Part shown: positions 36,468 to 45,247 of the stretch, in pieces
Layout of the letters: every line of letters starts with the position of its first letter
How positions within the stretch are numbered: the first letter of the stretch is position 1
Assembly (NCBI GenBank): GCA_013299115.1
Contig: JAAFKA010000013.1
Location: 62,001-126,000, forward strand
Direction of reading: 5' to 3'
DNA: 64,000 nucleotides
Source: Cytophagales bacterium
Lineage (GTDB): Bacteria > Bacteroidota > Bacteroidia > Cytophagales > Thermoflexibacteraceae
Position numbers and translations under genes: made by a program
The notes under the pieces: model-generated
The model's database searches: none
Seen by the model: only the letters and a program-made list of their open reading frames with translations
What the model was told of the DNA's origin: nothing

Positions 36468-37715
36468 ATGACAAAAATAAAATTTTTGCTTTTGTGTTTT
36501 GTGTGGTTGGCGTTAGGAATTTGTTGGCAAACAGGGCAAGCACAAAGCACCACCGAAGATACACTAAAAATAATAGACCAGACCAATCAAAATGTGCGGG
36601 CAGACATTTTGATTAACGATATTTTGGTGCAAAACGAATGTACGGAAGCCGTCAATGCCCTTTACAATTTTAAGTTTGAGCAAGCCGACATGGGTTTTCG
36701 GTGGCTCAAATTTAAGCACCCTACACACCCCTTGAGCTATTTTTTGCTCGGCTTGTGCGAATGGTGGAAAATTATGCCCAATGTAGAAAATACGCAATAT
36801 GATGACAAGTTTTTGCATTATATGGACACCACCATTATTTTAGCAAAAGACATTTACAAAAAAGACGAAACCAACTACGAGGCAAAATTCTTTTTGGCAG
36901 CAGCCTACGGATTTAAAGGCAGGCTACACGCCGAAAGAAAACACTGGACAAAGGCAACCTTAGCCTCTCGAAATGCCTTAGAATTTCTAAAAAAAGGTCG
37001 TACTCCCAACGAACTTAGTCCTGAATTTTTGTTTGGCGATGCTCTCTACAATTATTATGCGGTTTGGATTGCAGACAACTACAAGTTTTTGCGACCTATT
37101 ATTTCCTTGTTTCCAAAGGGAAATAAAGAGTTGGGTATGCAGCAGTTAGACAAAGTTACTCGATATGCTTTCTACACACGCACAGAGGCACAGTATTTCC
37201 TGATGCGGATTTACGCCAACGAGGAGGGGAACTTATCGAAAGCCTACCCCATAGCCGAATATTTGGCTAAAACTTTTCCTGATAATGCCTATTTTGAACG
37301 AAACTACGCCAGATTATCTTACGAAATGGGCAAACTGACTGAAGCAGAAAAAGCATCGAGAAGTATTTTGGACAAGGTGCAGAAAAAAATGGTGGGCTAC
37401 GAAGGCACAAGTGGACGTTATGCTGCGTTTTATTTGGGTTATATGTACCTCTACAATTACAGAGATAAAGAAAAAGCAAAAGAATATTTGTTGCAAGTCA
37501 ATGAATTTTCTAAGCAAACCAATTCATTGGAGGCAGGTTATAATATTTATTCTTTGCTCTACCAATTCAGAATAGCTAAAGAAGAAAGCAAAAAAGAAGT
37601 TGCGATTGCCCTCTGCGAACAAATTACAGACCTTGCCGAAAAAAATCAAGCTGCCTACAAAGAGGCAAAAGAATACTTGAAACTAAACAAGAAAAAGAAA
37701 TTTTTATTTTGGTAG
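36468..37715 (+). CDS. Exported TPR-type protein of unknown function
   Basis: A 415-residue protein with a signal peptide (residues 1-25, ending QAQS). The rest is helical with tetratricopeptide-like periodicity: NALYNFKFEQADMGFRWL near the start, KWLRA-like segments in the middle, NAYFERNYARLSYEMGKLTE around residue 275 and GYMYLYNYRDKEKAKEYL around residue 325. Such periplasmic TPR proteins are common in Bacteroidota, usually as scaffolds. It lies 22 bases after cdd. The C-terminus is Lys-rich (LKLNKKKKFLFW). No specific function can be given. Confidence 0.75.
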   Translation: MTKIKFLLLCFVWLALGICWQTGQAQSTTEDTLKIIDQTNQNVRADILINDILVQNECTEAVNALYNFKFEQADMGFRWLKFKHPTHPLSYFLLGLCEWWKIMPNVENTQYDDKFLHYMDTTIILAKDIYKKDETNYEAKFFLAAAYGFKGRLHAERKHWTKATLASRNALEFLKKGRTPNELSPEFLFGDALYNYYAVWIADNYKFLRPIISLFPKGNKELGMQQLDKVTRYAFYTRTEAQYFLMRIYANEEGNLSKAYPIAEYLAKTFPDNAYFERNYARLSYEMGKLTEAEKASRSILDKVQKKMVGYEGTSGRYAAFYLGYMYLYNYRDKEKAKEYLLQVNEFSKQTNSLEAGYNIYSLLYQFRIAKEESKKEVAIALCEQITDLAEKNQAAYKEAKEYLKLNKKKKFLFW

Positions 37716-37786
37716 CGTATTTAGAGTGTAAACAAAACAGTTTATCAATTACTACTAAAAAAGTATAGTAAAAGACTAAAAAAATA

Positions 37787-37877
37787 GGTAGTGCCACAGA
37801 TGTAATGCTCAGAACTAACATTTCTTAAAGAAATGTTAGTTCTAAGGTAGTTACAGCATAACTTGTATGGCACTACC
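37787..37877. repeat. 91-bp nested-hairpin element (GGTAGTGCCA ends), copy near the TPR gene
   Basis: Ends GGTAGTGCCA (37787-37796) and TGGCACTACC (37868-37877) are inverted; a central hairpin has 15-bp arms AGAACTAACATTTCT (37811-37843). The 60 bases 37787-37846 recur at 38717-38776. It lies in the 335-base gene-free stretch 37716-38050, which is filled by this and related repeats. Confidence 0.88.
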
Positions 37878-37901
37878 AAAAAATATACTAAAAGCAGGGA
37901 A

Positions 37902-37990
37902 TGTCCGAAAATTCAAAAATTTAGAATTTTATAAAATATAATTTATTGAAAATCAATTATTTATATTTTTTATTTTTTGACTTTCGGACA
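37902..37990. repeat. AT-rich segment bounded by a 9-bp inverted repeat
   Basis: TGTCCGAAA (37902-37910) and TTTCGGACA (37982-37990) bound about 70 AT-rich bases. It is followed at 38003 by another GGTAGTGCCACA end, so it may be nested in a larger composite repeat. Confidence 0.6.
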
Positions 37991-38050
37991 GTCTCAAAAA
38001 ATGGTAGTGCCACAAACGCAATGCGCAGGGTTACAATTATGCAATTTGCA

Positions 38051-38611
38051 TTAAATAGTCAAAATATCTTTCTCTTTTTCCACCAAAACATCATCTAATT
38101 TTTTGATGTAGTTGTCGGTAATGGTCTGCACTTTGGCTTCGGCTGCTTTGATGGCATCTTCGGCTGCTCCGTCTTTGAGGAGTTTTTTCAACGACTCGTT
38201 GGTGTCTTTTCTGATGGCACGCACCCTTACTTTGCCCGCCTCTACCTCGTTTTTCGACTGTTTCACAAGGTCTTTACGTCTTTCTTCGGTCAAGGGCGGA
38301 AAGTTTAGTCGCACCAATTCGCCATCATTTTGCGGATTAATGTTCAAATCACTTGCCTTTATTGCTTTTTCTATCTCCGAAAGCATAGCTTTTTCCCAAG
38401 GTTTAATCACAATGGTTCGGGCGTCAGGCGTATTGACATTGGCAACTTGGGCTATGGGCGTGGGTGTGCCATAATAGTTTACCATCAACCCATCGAGCAT
38501 AGAAGGCATTGCCTTGCCAGCACGAATTTTAGACAATTCGTGTGAGGTGTGTTTGAGGGCTTTTTCCATCGAGTCTTTGGTGTCATCGATGTATAAATTA
38601 ATTTCTTCCAT
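38051..38611 (-). CDS. frr: Ribosome recycling factor
   Basis: A 186-residue cytoplasmic factor that splits post-termination ribosomes with EF-G. Family landmarks are KALKHTSHELSKIRAGKAMP near the start, YYGTPTPIAQVANVNTPDAR (residues about 47-66), VIKPWEKAMLSEIEKAI, LNINPQNDGELVRLNFPPLT and VRVRAIRKDTNESLKKLLKD. Length is that of the family. The gene usually follows pyrH; here both flanks are repeats, and purA lies upstream on the same strand. Assignment is secure. Confidence 0.97.
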   Translation of the reverse strand: MEEINLYIDDTKDSMEKALKHTSHELSKIRAGKAMPSMLDGLMVNYYGTPTPIAQVANVNTPDARTIVIKPWEKAMLSEIEKAIKASDLNINPQNDGELVRLNFPPLTEERRKDLVKQSKNEVEAGKVRVRAIRKDTNESLKKLLKDGAAEDAIKAAEAKVQTITDNYIKKLDDVLVEKEKDILTI

Positions 38612-38716
38612 AATATTGTAAGTAGTTGTAAATTTTTAATTGTAAGTTCTGAATTTGGCAATTTTAAAACAAAAAATTAGACAAATTTTTTACCACACAA
38701 ATCTATAAAATTTTCG

Positions 38717-38776
38717 GGTAGTGCCACAGATGCAATACTCAGAACTAACATTTCTCAAAGAAATGTTAGTTCTAAG
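38717..38776. repeat. Second copy of the GGTAGTGCC hairpin repeat, abutting the purA stop
   Basis: Matches 37787-37846 with few differences, including the 15-bp hairpin arms (38741-38773). The right-hand end TGGCACTACC is missing, because the purA stop codon begins at 38783, so it is a truncated copy. It may terminate purA transcription. Confidence 0.88.
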
Positions 38777-38780
38777 GTTT

Positions 38781-40073
38781 TTACTTCATCAGCGTATCTG
38801 CCCTATTTGGGCTATACGAAAACAGCGTAACAGGCACGTCTAAACTTTCCTCCACAAAAGCTATGTATGCAGCCAAAGCTGGGGGCAAGTCGGCAAAAGA
38901 TTTGAGGTTTTGCAAATCACAATTCCAGCCTTTGAAAGTTTTATAAACAGGTTCAATCACTACATCTGTGATTTCGAAAGGCATTTGCTCTGTCAAAGTT
39001 CCATCGGGTAGTTTGTAATGCGTACAGATTTTGATTTCCTCAAAAGAGTTGAGTACGTCTGCCTTCATCATAAAAAGTTGCGTTACGCCGTTGAGCATAA
39101 TGGCATATTTGAGTGCGGGCAAATCTAACCAACCGCAACGTCTGGCTCTGCCTGTGGTAGCCCCAAATTCATTGCCTATTTTGCGTAGTTTTTCGCCTGT
39201 TTCGTCTGCCAATTCTGTTGGGAAGGGACCTCCGCCAACTCTGGTAGAATAGGCTTTTAAAATTCCAAAGACTTCGCCCACTTTTTTGGGAGCTACGCCC
39301 AAGCCTGTGCAGGCACCTGCTACGGTGGTGTTGGAACTTGTAACAAAGGGATAAGACCCAAAATCTATGTCTAACAAAGACCCTTGCGCACCTTCTGCCA
39401 AAACTTTTTTGCCCTGTTGCAAATAGCTGTTTACCAAATATTCACTGTCGGCTAAGGTCAATTTTTTTAAGGACTCAATGGCAGCAAAAAAATCTGTTTC
39501 CATTGCCTCCAAATCGTAATTCATACCATTTGACAAAGTGCCTTGCAAGGGAAATTGGTAAAAAGACAACCAAGCCAAATGTTTTTCCTTTATTTTGGCG
39601 TATTTATCTGCAAAATCAGTTTGCAAAATATCTCCTACTCTTAGCCCTGTCCGTCCTATTTTGTCTTGATAGGCGGGGCTGATTCCTTTGAGTGTAGAGC
39701 CAATTTTTTTATCACCTTTTGCTTTTTCGGAGGCAGCATCGAGCAGGCGGTGCGTAGGCAAGATGAGTTGGGCTTTTTTAGAAACGACCAATCTTTTTTG
39801 TAAGTCTAAGCCCATATTGACCAGAGCCAAAATTTCTTTGTTGAAAATAACAGGGTCTAACACTACGCCATTGCCTATGAGATTGAGCAGTTTTTCTCTA
39901 AAAATACCCGAAGGAATTTGGTGTAAAACGTGCTTTGTATTTTCGAAGTGCAGGGTGTGTCCTGCATTGGGTCCACCCTGAAAACGTGCTATCAGGTCGT
40001 ATTTGGGTGCTAAAAAATCTACTACTTTGCCCTTGCCCTCGTCGCCCCATTGCAAACCAAGTAAAATATCCAT
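38781..40073 (-). CDS. purA: Adenylosuccinate synthetase
   Basis: Cytoplasmic enzyme that joins IMP and aspartate using GTP, the first committed step to AMP. The ATG at 40073 gives MDILLGLQWGDEGKGK, whose GDEGKGK loop (residues 10-16) is the invariant start of the family; the longer frame to a GTG at 40127 is not used. Other motifs are GGPNAGHTLHF, PSGIF, GSTLKGISPAYQDKIGRTGL, LAEGAQGSLLDIDFGSYPFV, TRVGGGPFPTEL and GATTGRARRCGWLDLPALKY. The 431-residue length is normal. The downstream side is the truncated hairpin repeat; upstream lies the three-gene cassette on the same strand. Confidence 0.97.
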   Translation of the reverse strand: MDILLGLQWGDEGKGKVVDFLAPKYDLIARFQGGPNAGHTLHFENTKHVLHQIPSGIFREKLLNLIGNGVVLDPVIFNKEILALVNMGLDLQKRLVVSKKAQLILPTHRLLDAASEKAKGDKKIGSTLKGISPAYQDKIGRTGLRVGDILQTDFADKYAKIKEKHLAWLSFYQFPLQGTLSNGMNYDLEAMETDFFAAIESLKKLTLADSEYLVNSYLQQGKKVLAEGAQGSLLDIDFGSYPFVTSSNTTVAGACTGLGVAPKKVGEVFGILKAYSTRVGGGPFPTELADETGEKLRKIGNEFGATTGRARRCGWLDLPALKYAIMLNGVTQLFMMKADVLNSFEEIKICTHYKLPDGTLTEQMPFEITDVVIEPVYKTFKGWNCDLQNLKSFADLPPALAAYIAFVEESLDVPVTLFSYSPNRADTLMK

Positions 40074-40183
40074 TGTCTTTTGCGGTCTTTTGCGTGTGCT
40101 GTGTGAAAACTGCCTGAAAATTAGCACAAAAAAATTAATTGCTTGCTATTTGGAAGGAAAAATAAAAGAATCAGGCAATCTTT

Positions 40184-41176
40184 TTAACTAAACTTTAATT
40201 GATGGTTTACAGAAATTTTTGATTTTTTTCCATTGATACTTGTTGACCCCAGATGATTGCCTTCCTTTTTGCTTATATTCGTATTATGAAATTCAAAATC
40301 ACCATGCAAAGTGTCCATTGATAAATGCTTTACACTACCTGTTGCTTTATTTCGTGGCTTGAATACAAGTCTATTATTTTTAGATTTTAGGTAAGTATCA
40401 AGTTGCCAACCATTAATTAAGGCTACTTTTTCGCCTAATAGTTGCTTTTCGTTATGCTCTTGTGTATAAGTTTCAGGCGAATATTTTTTTCCATCATGCT
40501 TAACCTCTGTATAAGCATCTAAAAATAAATTAGATAAATCCTTTAATGGAAGTGCATTTGTATCATCTATTTTCCAATGGCTAAAATCAAAATCTGTTTT
40601 GGGTTTGACGATTTCAACTTTTGACACCAATTTATCAAAAACTTTTTTGTCATCTACAATACTTTGCACAACTGCATATAAATAAAAATTTTGTATATCA
40701 GACAAATCCTCTATACTTTTTAGGGCTATAAGAGTTACTTTTTGATTATTTGTATCCTCTCTCAATATATGAATATTACCATAACGAGTATCACACTCAG
40801 CAGAAATATCAATTACAAAAAATAATTCATCAGGATTTAAGAATTTTCTTTTAGCACATTCTGCAATAGAAGTTTGATTTATGGGGTCTTGATTTGAAAG
40901 AGATAAGGGCGAAAAATAATTGATGCTTGGCTTTTGCTTACTATGTTCTTCCCAATCAACAAAACACCTTGTTAGCGGGGTATCAAACATAGCATTTATT
41001 TTTGTGTTCAAATCTGAATTTCCCTCGTTCAAAATAAGTAAATCTTCTTGAATAGTAAGCCATTTATTCATAGAAACAAGTACCTCTTGATTTTGCTCAT
41101 CAAGAATATCGTATAAATCAAGCAGAAAAGCATTTTTATTTTCTGAAAAACTTCTATCATTTAGGAATATTTGCAT
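40184..41176 (-). CDS. Putative effector with colicin E3-like ribonuclease C-terminus
   Basis: A 330-residue protein from the ATG at 41176 (MQIFLNDRSF), overlapping the ATPase gene by 20 bases; upstream ATGs at 41209 and 41236 are possible. The first 270 residues match nothing I know. The last 60 contain MDTLHGDFEFHN: D288, H291 and E295 have the same spacing as the catalytic D510, H513, E517 of colicin E3 (WDSQHGELE), and this is followed by GNHLGSTSINGKK, as in E3 GQHLGSFDPKTG. Colicin E3 cuts 16S rRNA in the decoding site. I infer a ribosome-targeting effector, kept in check or triggered by its two partners. No immunity gene is visible. Confidence 0.6.
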   Translation of the reverse strand: MQIFLNDRSFSENKNAFLLDLYDILDEQNQEVLVSMNKWLTIQEDLLILNEGNSDLNTKINAMFDTPLTRCFVDWEEHSKQKPSINYFSPLSLSNQDPINQTSIAECAKRKFLNPDELFFVIDISAECDTRYGNIHILREDTNNQKVTLIALKSIEDLSDIQNFYLYAVVQSIVDDKKVFDKLVSKVEIVKPKTDFDFSHWKIDDTNALPLKDLSNLFLDAYTEVKHDGKKYSPETYTQEHNEKQLLGEKVALINGWQLDTYLKSKNNRLVFKPRNKATGSVKHLSMDTLHGDFEFHNTNISKKEGNHLGSTSINGKKSKISVNHQLKFS

Positions 41177-42320
41177 TTTTCTTTTTTTCCTTAAAAAGTT
41201 GATTAACATCGAGGTTATATTGTTGGAAAAAATCATCTTCCCATTCCTGAATAAAACCGTCGTCTTGTAAGATAATTTCTTTTACTATGCTGTTGGGTGC
41301 TAACAAATTACGTTTGAAGAAAAATATTTTTGCTTTTTCTAAATCTAATATTTTCTTGGCAACAGCTAAACGAGTTCCGTTAAATATATGTTCACTATGT
41401 GTTTCACAAAAAATCTGTACGCCATTTTGTGCAGCCAAACATAGTAGTTCGGCAAGTTTAGACTGCCCTTTTGGGTGGAGGTGAGATTCTGGGTTTTCGA
41501 TGATAAGTAAATCTCCTTTTTCTGCGGTTAGCAAAGCTAAGATTACAGAAAAAACATAACTCACACCAAAACCTATATTTTTAGGTTTAAAATCAATGGT
41601 TGTATCTTCTATTTGGCTTTCATTGAGAAAACGGAACTTATATTCAACAACTATTTTTGTGCTATCATTTTCGTCATAATCAGCCTCTACCATAATATTA
41701 GGACTAATTTCACTCAACCAAGCATTCATTTGGTCTTTGATTAAATTAGAAGTAGCCTTAGAATGTTTTAGACTTTCATATAAAATTGGTGTTAGCCTAT
41801 TTTTTACAAAATACTGCCAAGCATATTCGCCTGTTTTGCCAAAATCTTTATTTTCAAGTTTTTTATTATCTGTACTATATCTGCCTTCATCACTTATTCT
41901 TTCTGCTTTTAGGTATTGGAATTTTTTAGGAGAAAAAATGGCTTCTTGTTTCGTATCTGCTTTTAAGACAGAGCTTTTAATTGAAAGTTGCGTATTATCT
42001 TTATTACTTTCAGAATAACCAAAAGTTTCAATATTTATCTTCTGTTCTTTAACATCAAAGATAAATTTAATAGAATTTTCTTCTTTAAATAAACAGAAAA
42101 TTGCATCTTTATATGTACCAATATCTATATATTCTCCTTTCAGGTTTAGATACTTTTCTTTTTTTGATAGTGTATCAGAAGATTGCCTAAGCAAAAGCAA
42201 ACTTTGAATTACAGAAGATTTACCCATACCATTTAAACCCGTCAAAATGTTTAAATTGGCACAGTTTATTTCAATATCTTTTAAAGATTTGAAGTTTTTT
42301 ATATGTATATAATTTATCAT
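41157..42320 (-). CDS. AAA/OLD-type ATPase (DUF3696-like)
   Basis: A 387-residue ATPase of the SMC/ABC-like family. Walker A is GLNGMGKSS at residues 28-36, the signature region lies near IGFGVSYVFSVILALLTAEK, Walker B is LLIIENPESHLHP with the catalytic Glu near 275, and the H-loop is ETHSEHI. The C-terminal segment FIQEWEDDFFQQYNLDVNQLF resembles the short DUF3696 end. Such ATPases act as sensors or motors in several phage-defence systems (for example PARIS, Septu-like and OLD types). It starts inside the stop of the DUF262 gene (ATGA overlap) and runs into the effector gene, so the three are co-translated. The region is visibly more AT-rich than sucC upstream. Confidence 0.85.
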   Translation of the reverse strand: MINYIHIKNFKSLKDIEINCANLNILTGLNGMGKSSVIQSLLLLRQSSDTLSKKEKYLNLKGEYIDIGTYKDAIFCLFKEENSIKFIFDVKEQKINIETFGYSESNKDNTQLSIKSSVLKADTKQEAIFSPKKFQYLKAERISDEGRYSTDNKKLENKDFGKTGEYAWQYFVKNRLTPILYESLKHSKATSNLIKDQMNAWLSEISPNIMVEADYDENDSTKIVVEYKFRFLNESQIEDTTIDFKPKNIGFGVSYVFSVILALLTAEKGDLLIIENPESHLHPKGQSKLAELLCLAAQNGVQIFCETHSEHIFNGTRLAVAKKILDLEKAKIFFFKRNLLAPNSIVKEIILQDDGFIQEWEDDFFQQYNLDVNQLFKEKKKNANIPK

Positions 42321-43861
42321 TTAGTGATTTCTTTTATGAATTGTTCAATGGTTGAAAACCGAATTCGTAAATTTTCACGAGTATAGGGTTGTTCCTCAAT
42401 AGATTGCGTAAATTTAGCTATTTTATTAAGTGTAAGGGCTGCTTCTTTAACAATTTTTTTTCTACTTTTCAAAATTTCTTGTTGTTCTTCCGTAGCCATT
42501 GAAACAGCATAAGTCCAAATTTCGAAAATAGAATTAATAAAACCTGTATTTTGTCCGCCTATCATAGCTTTTGTAAAAGCAACTTCTCCAAAAATATAAT
42601 TTATGACAAATAAGGCTTCTCCAAACTCTTTGTGATAATTAGTTATTAATTCTTCGTCAATAGTAAATATTTGTACCATTGCATCATCGAGCAAGTCGGT
42701 ACTATTTGTTTTTATATCCTCATAATGTGTCATGCGAAAAGCCAAATAACGCAAAGCTATTTCTCTGTCTAACATTCGTTCTTTATTAATTTCGGAAACA
42801 GGAACTACTTTTTCAAAAGCTGGCGTAATGCTCTTATCTGTAAATTTTGCCAACCAATTTGCTGCTTTTCCTTGATTAAGTGCATGGCGAATTTCTTGCG
42901 AAGTTAGATTCAAAGCACTTGTGTTAATAGACCTAAAAATTTTATATTTAACAGCTTTTGGGGTTGGAGGCTCAATAATATAAGTTATAGCTTCATATTC
43001 TTCAATATTTCTTTGTGCAGAACGAGGAAGTTGCCCAAAAGTTTTGCCTTGATATTGAGGTAAATAATATAATTCTTGTAATACAAAACTTTTATCTATA
43101 ACAAATTCCTTAATAGCTGTTAGACGTTGAAGTCCATCTACAATTTGCCAAATATTTTCCTCTTCAGTAGTTTCTGTAGCATCAAAATAAAAAGCAGGAA
43201 TAGGCTGTTTTACTATCAAGGCTTCCATTAATCTACTTTTAGTATCAGTTGTCCATAAACCAGCTTTTCGTTGAAAACCTGTATTGAGATTAATTTCTCC
43301 ATATTTTATGCGTTTCAATATTTTATCCAAAGTCATCACACCTTGCCTAACATTAATCGTGAGTGTATCAAGAGGTAAACGGTCAGGTCTAAGACTTTCT
43401 TTTTGAATTTCTACAATAGTTTCAAAATTATTGGGAATGATGATATTATTTGCTTTTTCCAAATTATTTTCTGCTCTTAATGCTTTTTTAAGTTCATTTT
43501 TCACATAAAATTTCCCCGAATCATTGAGCAAAATTTGACGTAAATACGCACTATGTGGGCGAATAATTAATAATTTTTCTGAAGCAATAACATTCCTTTC
43601 TTCTGTAAAAAGAGCCAAGTTAAAACTTTCACTATCAAAGATAAAATCACCATACTGAAGTTTTAATAATTTTTTAGCAGTGTAATGTTTTTGAATATTT
43701 TTATAAGGAACATATTTAGTATTTTCGATAAGAATAGTATCCTCTTTAAAACAGTTGGAATTTAAGAACAAATAAGCTCCTTCACTGTCGTTATCAGTCA
43801 AATGTTGAGATAAAATAGGTATTCCCCACGATATATTTTCCACTAAATCTTTAAGTTGCAT
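42317..43861 (-). CDS. DUF262 (ParB/Srx-like nuclease fold) protein with S-subunit-like N-terminus
   Basis: A 514-residue protein, first gene of the cassette. Residues of about 180-290 carry the DUF262 core: GFQRKAGLWTTDTKSRLMEA, IPAFYFDA, and the DGxQR motif at 242-246 (IVDGLQRLTAIKEF). DUF262 is the domain of GmrS and of BrxU-type enzymes that act on modified phage DNA. The C-terminal part is helical and has no HNH (DUF1524) motif that I can find, unlike full GmrSD. The first 170 residues (GAYLFLNSNCF, LKLQYGDFIFD, KLLIIRPHSAYLRQILLN) resemble a type I specificity-subunit recognition domain. I infer DNA sensing. A weak -7 element is on the minus strand at 43886-43893. Confidence 0.82.
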   Translation of the reverse strand: MQLKDLVENISWGIPILSQHLTDNDSEGAYLFLNSNCFKEDTILIENTKYVPYKNIQKHYTAKKLLKLQYGDFIFDSESFNLALFTEERNVIASEKLLIIRPHSAYLRQILLNDSGKFYVKNELKKALRAENNLEKANNIIIPNNFETIVEIQKESLRPDRLPLDTLTINVRQGVMTLDKILKRIKYGEINLNTGFQRKAGLWTTDTKSRLMEALIVKQPIPAFYFDATETTEEENIWQIVDGLQRLTAIKEFVIDKSFVLQELYYLPQYQGKTFGQLPRSAQRNIEEYEAITYIIEPPTPKAVKYKIFRSINTSALNLTSQEIRHALNQGKAANWLAKFTDKSITPAFEKVVPVSEINKERMLDREIALRYLAFRMTHYEDIKTNSTDLLDDAMVQIFTIDEELITNYHKEFGEALFVINYIFGEVAFTKAMIGGQNTGFINSIFEIWTYAVSMATEEQQEILKSRKKIVKEAALTLNKIAKFTQSIEEQPYTRENLRIRFSTIEQFIKEITK

Positions 43862-43926
43862 ACCACTAATATTTTAAGTTTTTCACAAAGCTACTAAAAA
43901 TTTACATTTTTGAAAAACCAAAAGCC

Positions 43927-43965
43927 AAAAACCTTACAAAGTTTTCAAAACTTTGTAAGGTTTTT
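43927..43965. terminator. Long palindromic terminator between sucC and the DUF262 cassette
   Basis: A 39-base perfect palindrome with one central base: arms AAAAACCTTACAAAGTTTT. The A/T-rich ends make it usable from both sides; on the minus strand it follows sucC (stop at 44051). Confidence 0.85.
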
Positions 43966-44050
43966 TATTTGAGCAGTCTTGCTTTGGGATTTTACTTTCG
44001 GTTTCGAGAAATAGAAAGCACTTTTGATAAACAGCAACTATTCACAAATC

Positions 44051-45247
44051 TTATTTTCCTCCTATTGCCTCTTTCACTCGTTGGGCTGCATCTTTCAACA
44101 AGATTGCTGATACTACTTTTAAGCCCGACTCGTTGATAACTTTTGCACCTTCTTCGGCATTTGTGCCTTGCAAACGTACAATAATCGGAATGTTGATTTG
44201 TCCAATTTTTTTGTAAGCCTCCACCACACCATTGGCTACTCTGTCGCAACGGACAATGCCACCAAAAATGTTAATCAAGATAGCCTTCACGTTGGGGTCT
44301 TTCAAAATAATGCGGAAACCAGCTTCCACAGTTTGTGCATTAGCACCGCCGCCTACGTCTAAGAAGTTGGCAGGTTCACCGCCTGAAATTTTGATGATGT
44401 CCATCGTTGCCATAGCCAAACCTGCACCGTTTACCATACAGCCCACGTTGCCGTCTAACTTCACATAATTTAAGCCTGAAGCAGAGGCTTCTACTTCTAA
44501 GGGGTCTTCTTCGTTTATATCACGCATTTCTGCCAAAGCCTTTTGACGATAGAGGGCATTGTCGTCTAAGTTTACTTTTGCATCTACTGCCAAAATTTTA
44601 TTATCAGAAGTTTTTAACACAGGATTAATCTCAAACATAGACGAATCGGTGGCGTTGTAGGCTTTGTAAAGGGCAAAAATAAATTTTACCATTTCTTTAA
44701 ATGCTTCGCCTTCCAAACCTAACTCGAAAGCCAACTTGCGTGCCTGAAACTGTTGCAAACCTACGCTGGGGTCTATCCACTCTTTGATAATTTTTTCAGG
44801 CGTGTTGTGTGCCACTTCCTCTATGTCCATGCCGCCTTCTGTACTCGCAATAATGACAGGGCAGGCTTTTGCTCGGTCGAGCAAAATACTCATATAAAAC
44901 TCTTTCGTTGGCGACTCACCAGGATAATATACGTCTTGGGCTATTAATACTTTGTGTACTTTTTTGCCTTCGGGTCCCGTTTGGGGCGTAATGAGTTGCA
45001 TACCTAAGATTTGCTTAGACAATTCTTGTACTTGGTCTAAGTTTTTTGCTAATTTCACCCCACCACCCTTGCCTCTGCCTCCAGCATGAATTTGGGCTTT
45101 GACCACAAACCATTTTGTACCTGTTTCGGCACTGAGTTGGCGGGCTGCTTCTAAGGCAGCCTGCGGTGTAGAGGCTACAATGCCCTCTTGAATGCGAACT
45201 CCAAAGCCTTTGAGTAGCTCTTTTGCTTGATATTCGTGAATATTCAT
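44051..45247 (-). CDS. sucC: Succinyl-CoA ligase (ADP-forming), beta subunit
   Basis: A 398-residue TCA-cycle enzyme subunit that binds the nucleotide and succinate. It carries an ATP-grasp fold: [56 protein letters not shown] with metal ligands, [20 protein letters not shown], and the SucC C-terminus [20 protein letters not shown]. The alpha subunit (sucD) is not in the window, so the two genes are separated, as in many Bacteroidota. Length is typical. It is monocistronic with a terminator downstream at 43927. Upstream, 45248-45525 holds no gene beyond the pdhA terminator. Confidence 0.97.
   Translation of the reverse strand: MNIHEYQAKELLKGFGVRIQEGIVASTPQAALEAARQLSAETGTKWFVVKAQIHAGGRGKGGGVKLAKNLDQVQELSKQILGMQLITPQTGPEGKKVHKVLIAQDVYYPGESPTKEFYMSILLDRAKACPVIIASTEGGMDIEEVAHNTPEKIIKEWIDPSVGLQQFQARKLAFELGLEGEAFKEMVKFIFALYKAYNATDSSMFEINPVLKTSDNKILAVDAKVNLDDNALYRQKALAEMRDINEEDPLEVEASASGLNYVKLDGNVGCMVNGAGLAMATMDIIKISGGEPANFLDVGGGANAQTVEAGFRIILKDPNVKAILINIFGGIVRCDRVANGVVEAYKKIGQINIPIIVRLQGTNAEEGAKVINESGLKVVSAILLKDAAQRVKEAIGGK

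Noticed and set aside
38781-40127. Start of purA at 40127
   Set aside because: It is a GTG giving an 18-residue tail not found in the family; the ATG at 40073 starts exactly at the GDEGKGK-type N-terminus.
42317-43861. Calling the DUF262 gene a GmrSD type IV restriction enzyme
   Set aside because: No HNH (DUF1524) domain is visible and the N-terminus is unlike GmrS; the system is described by domains instead.
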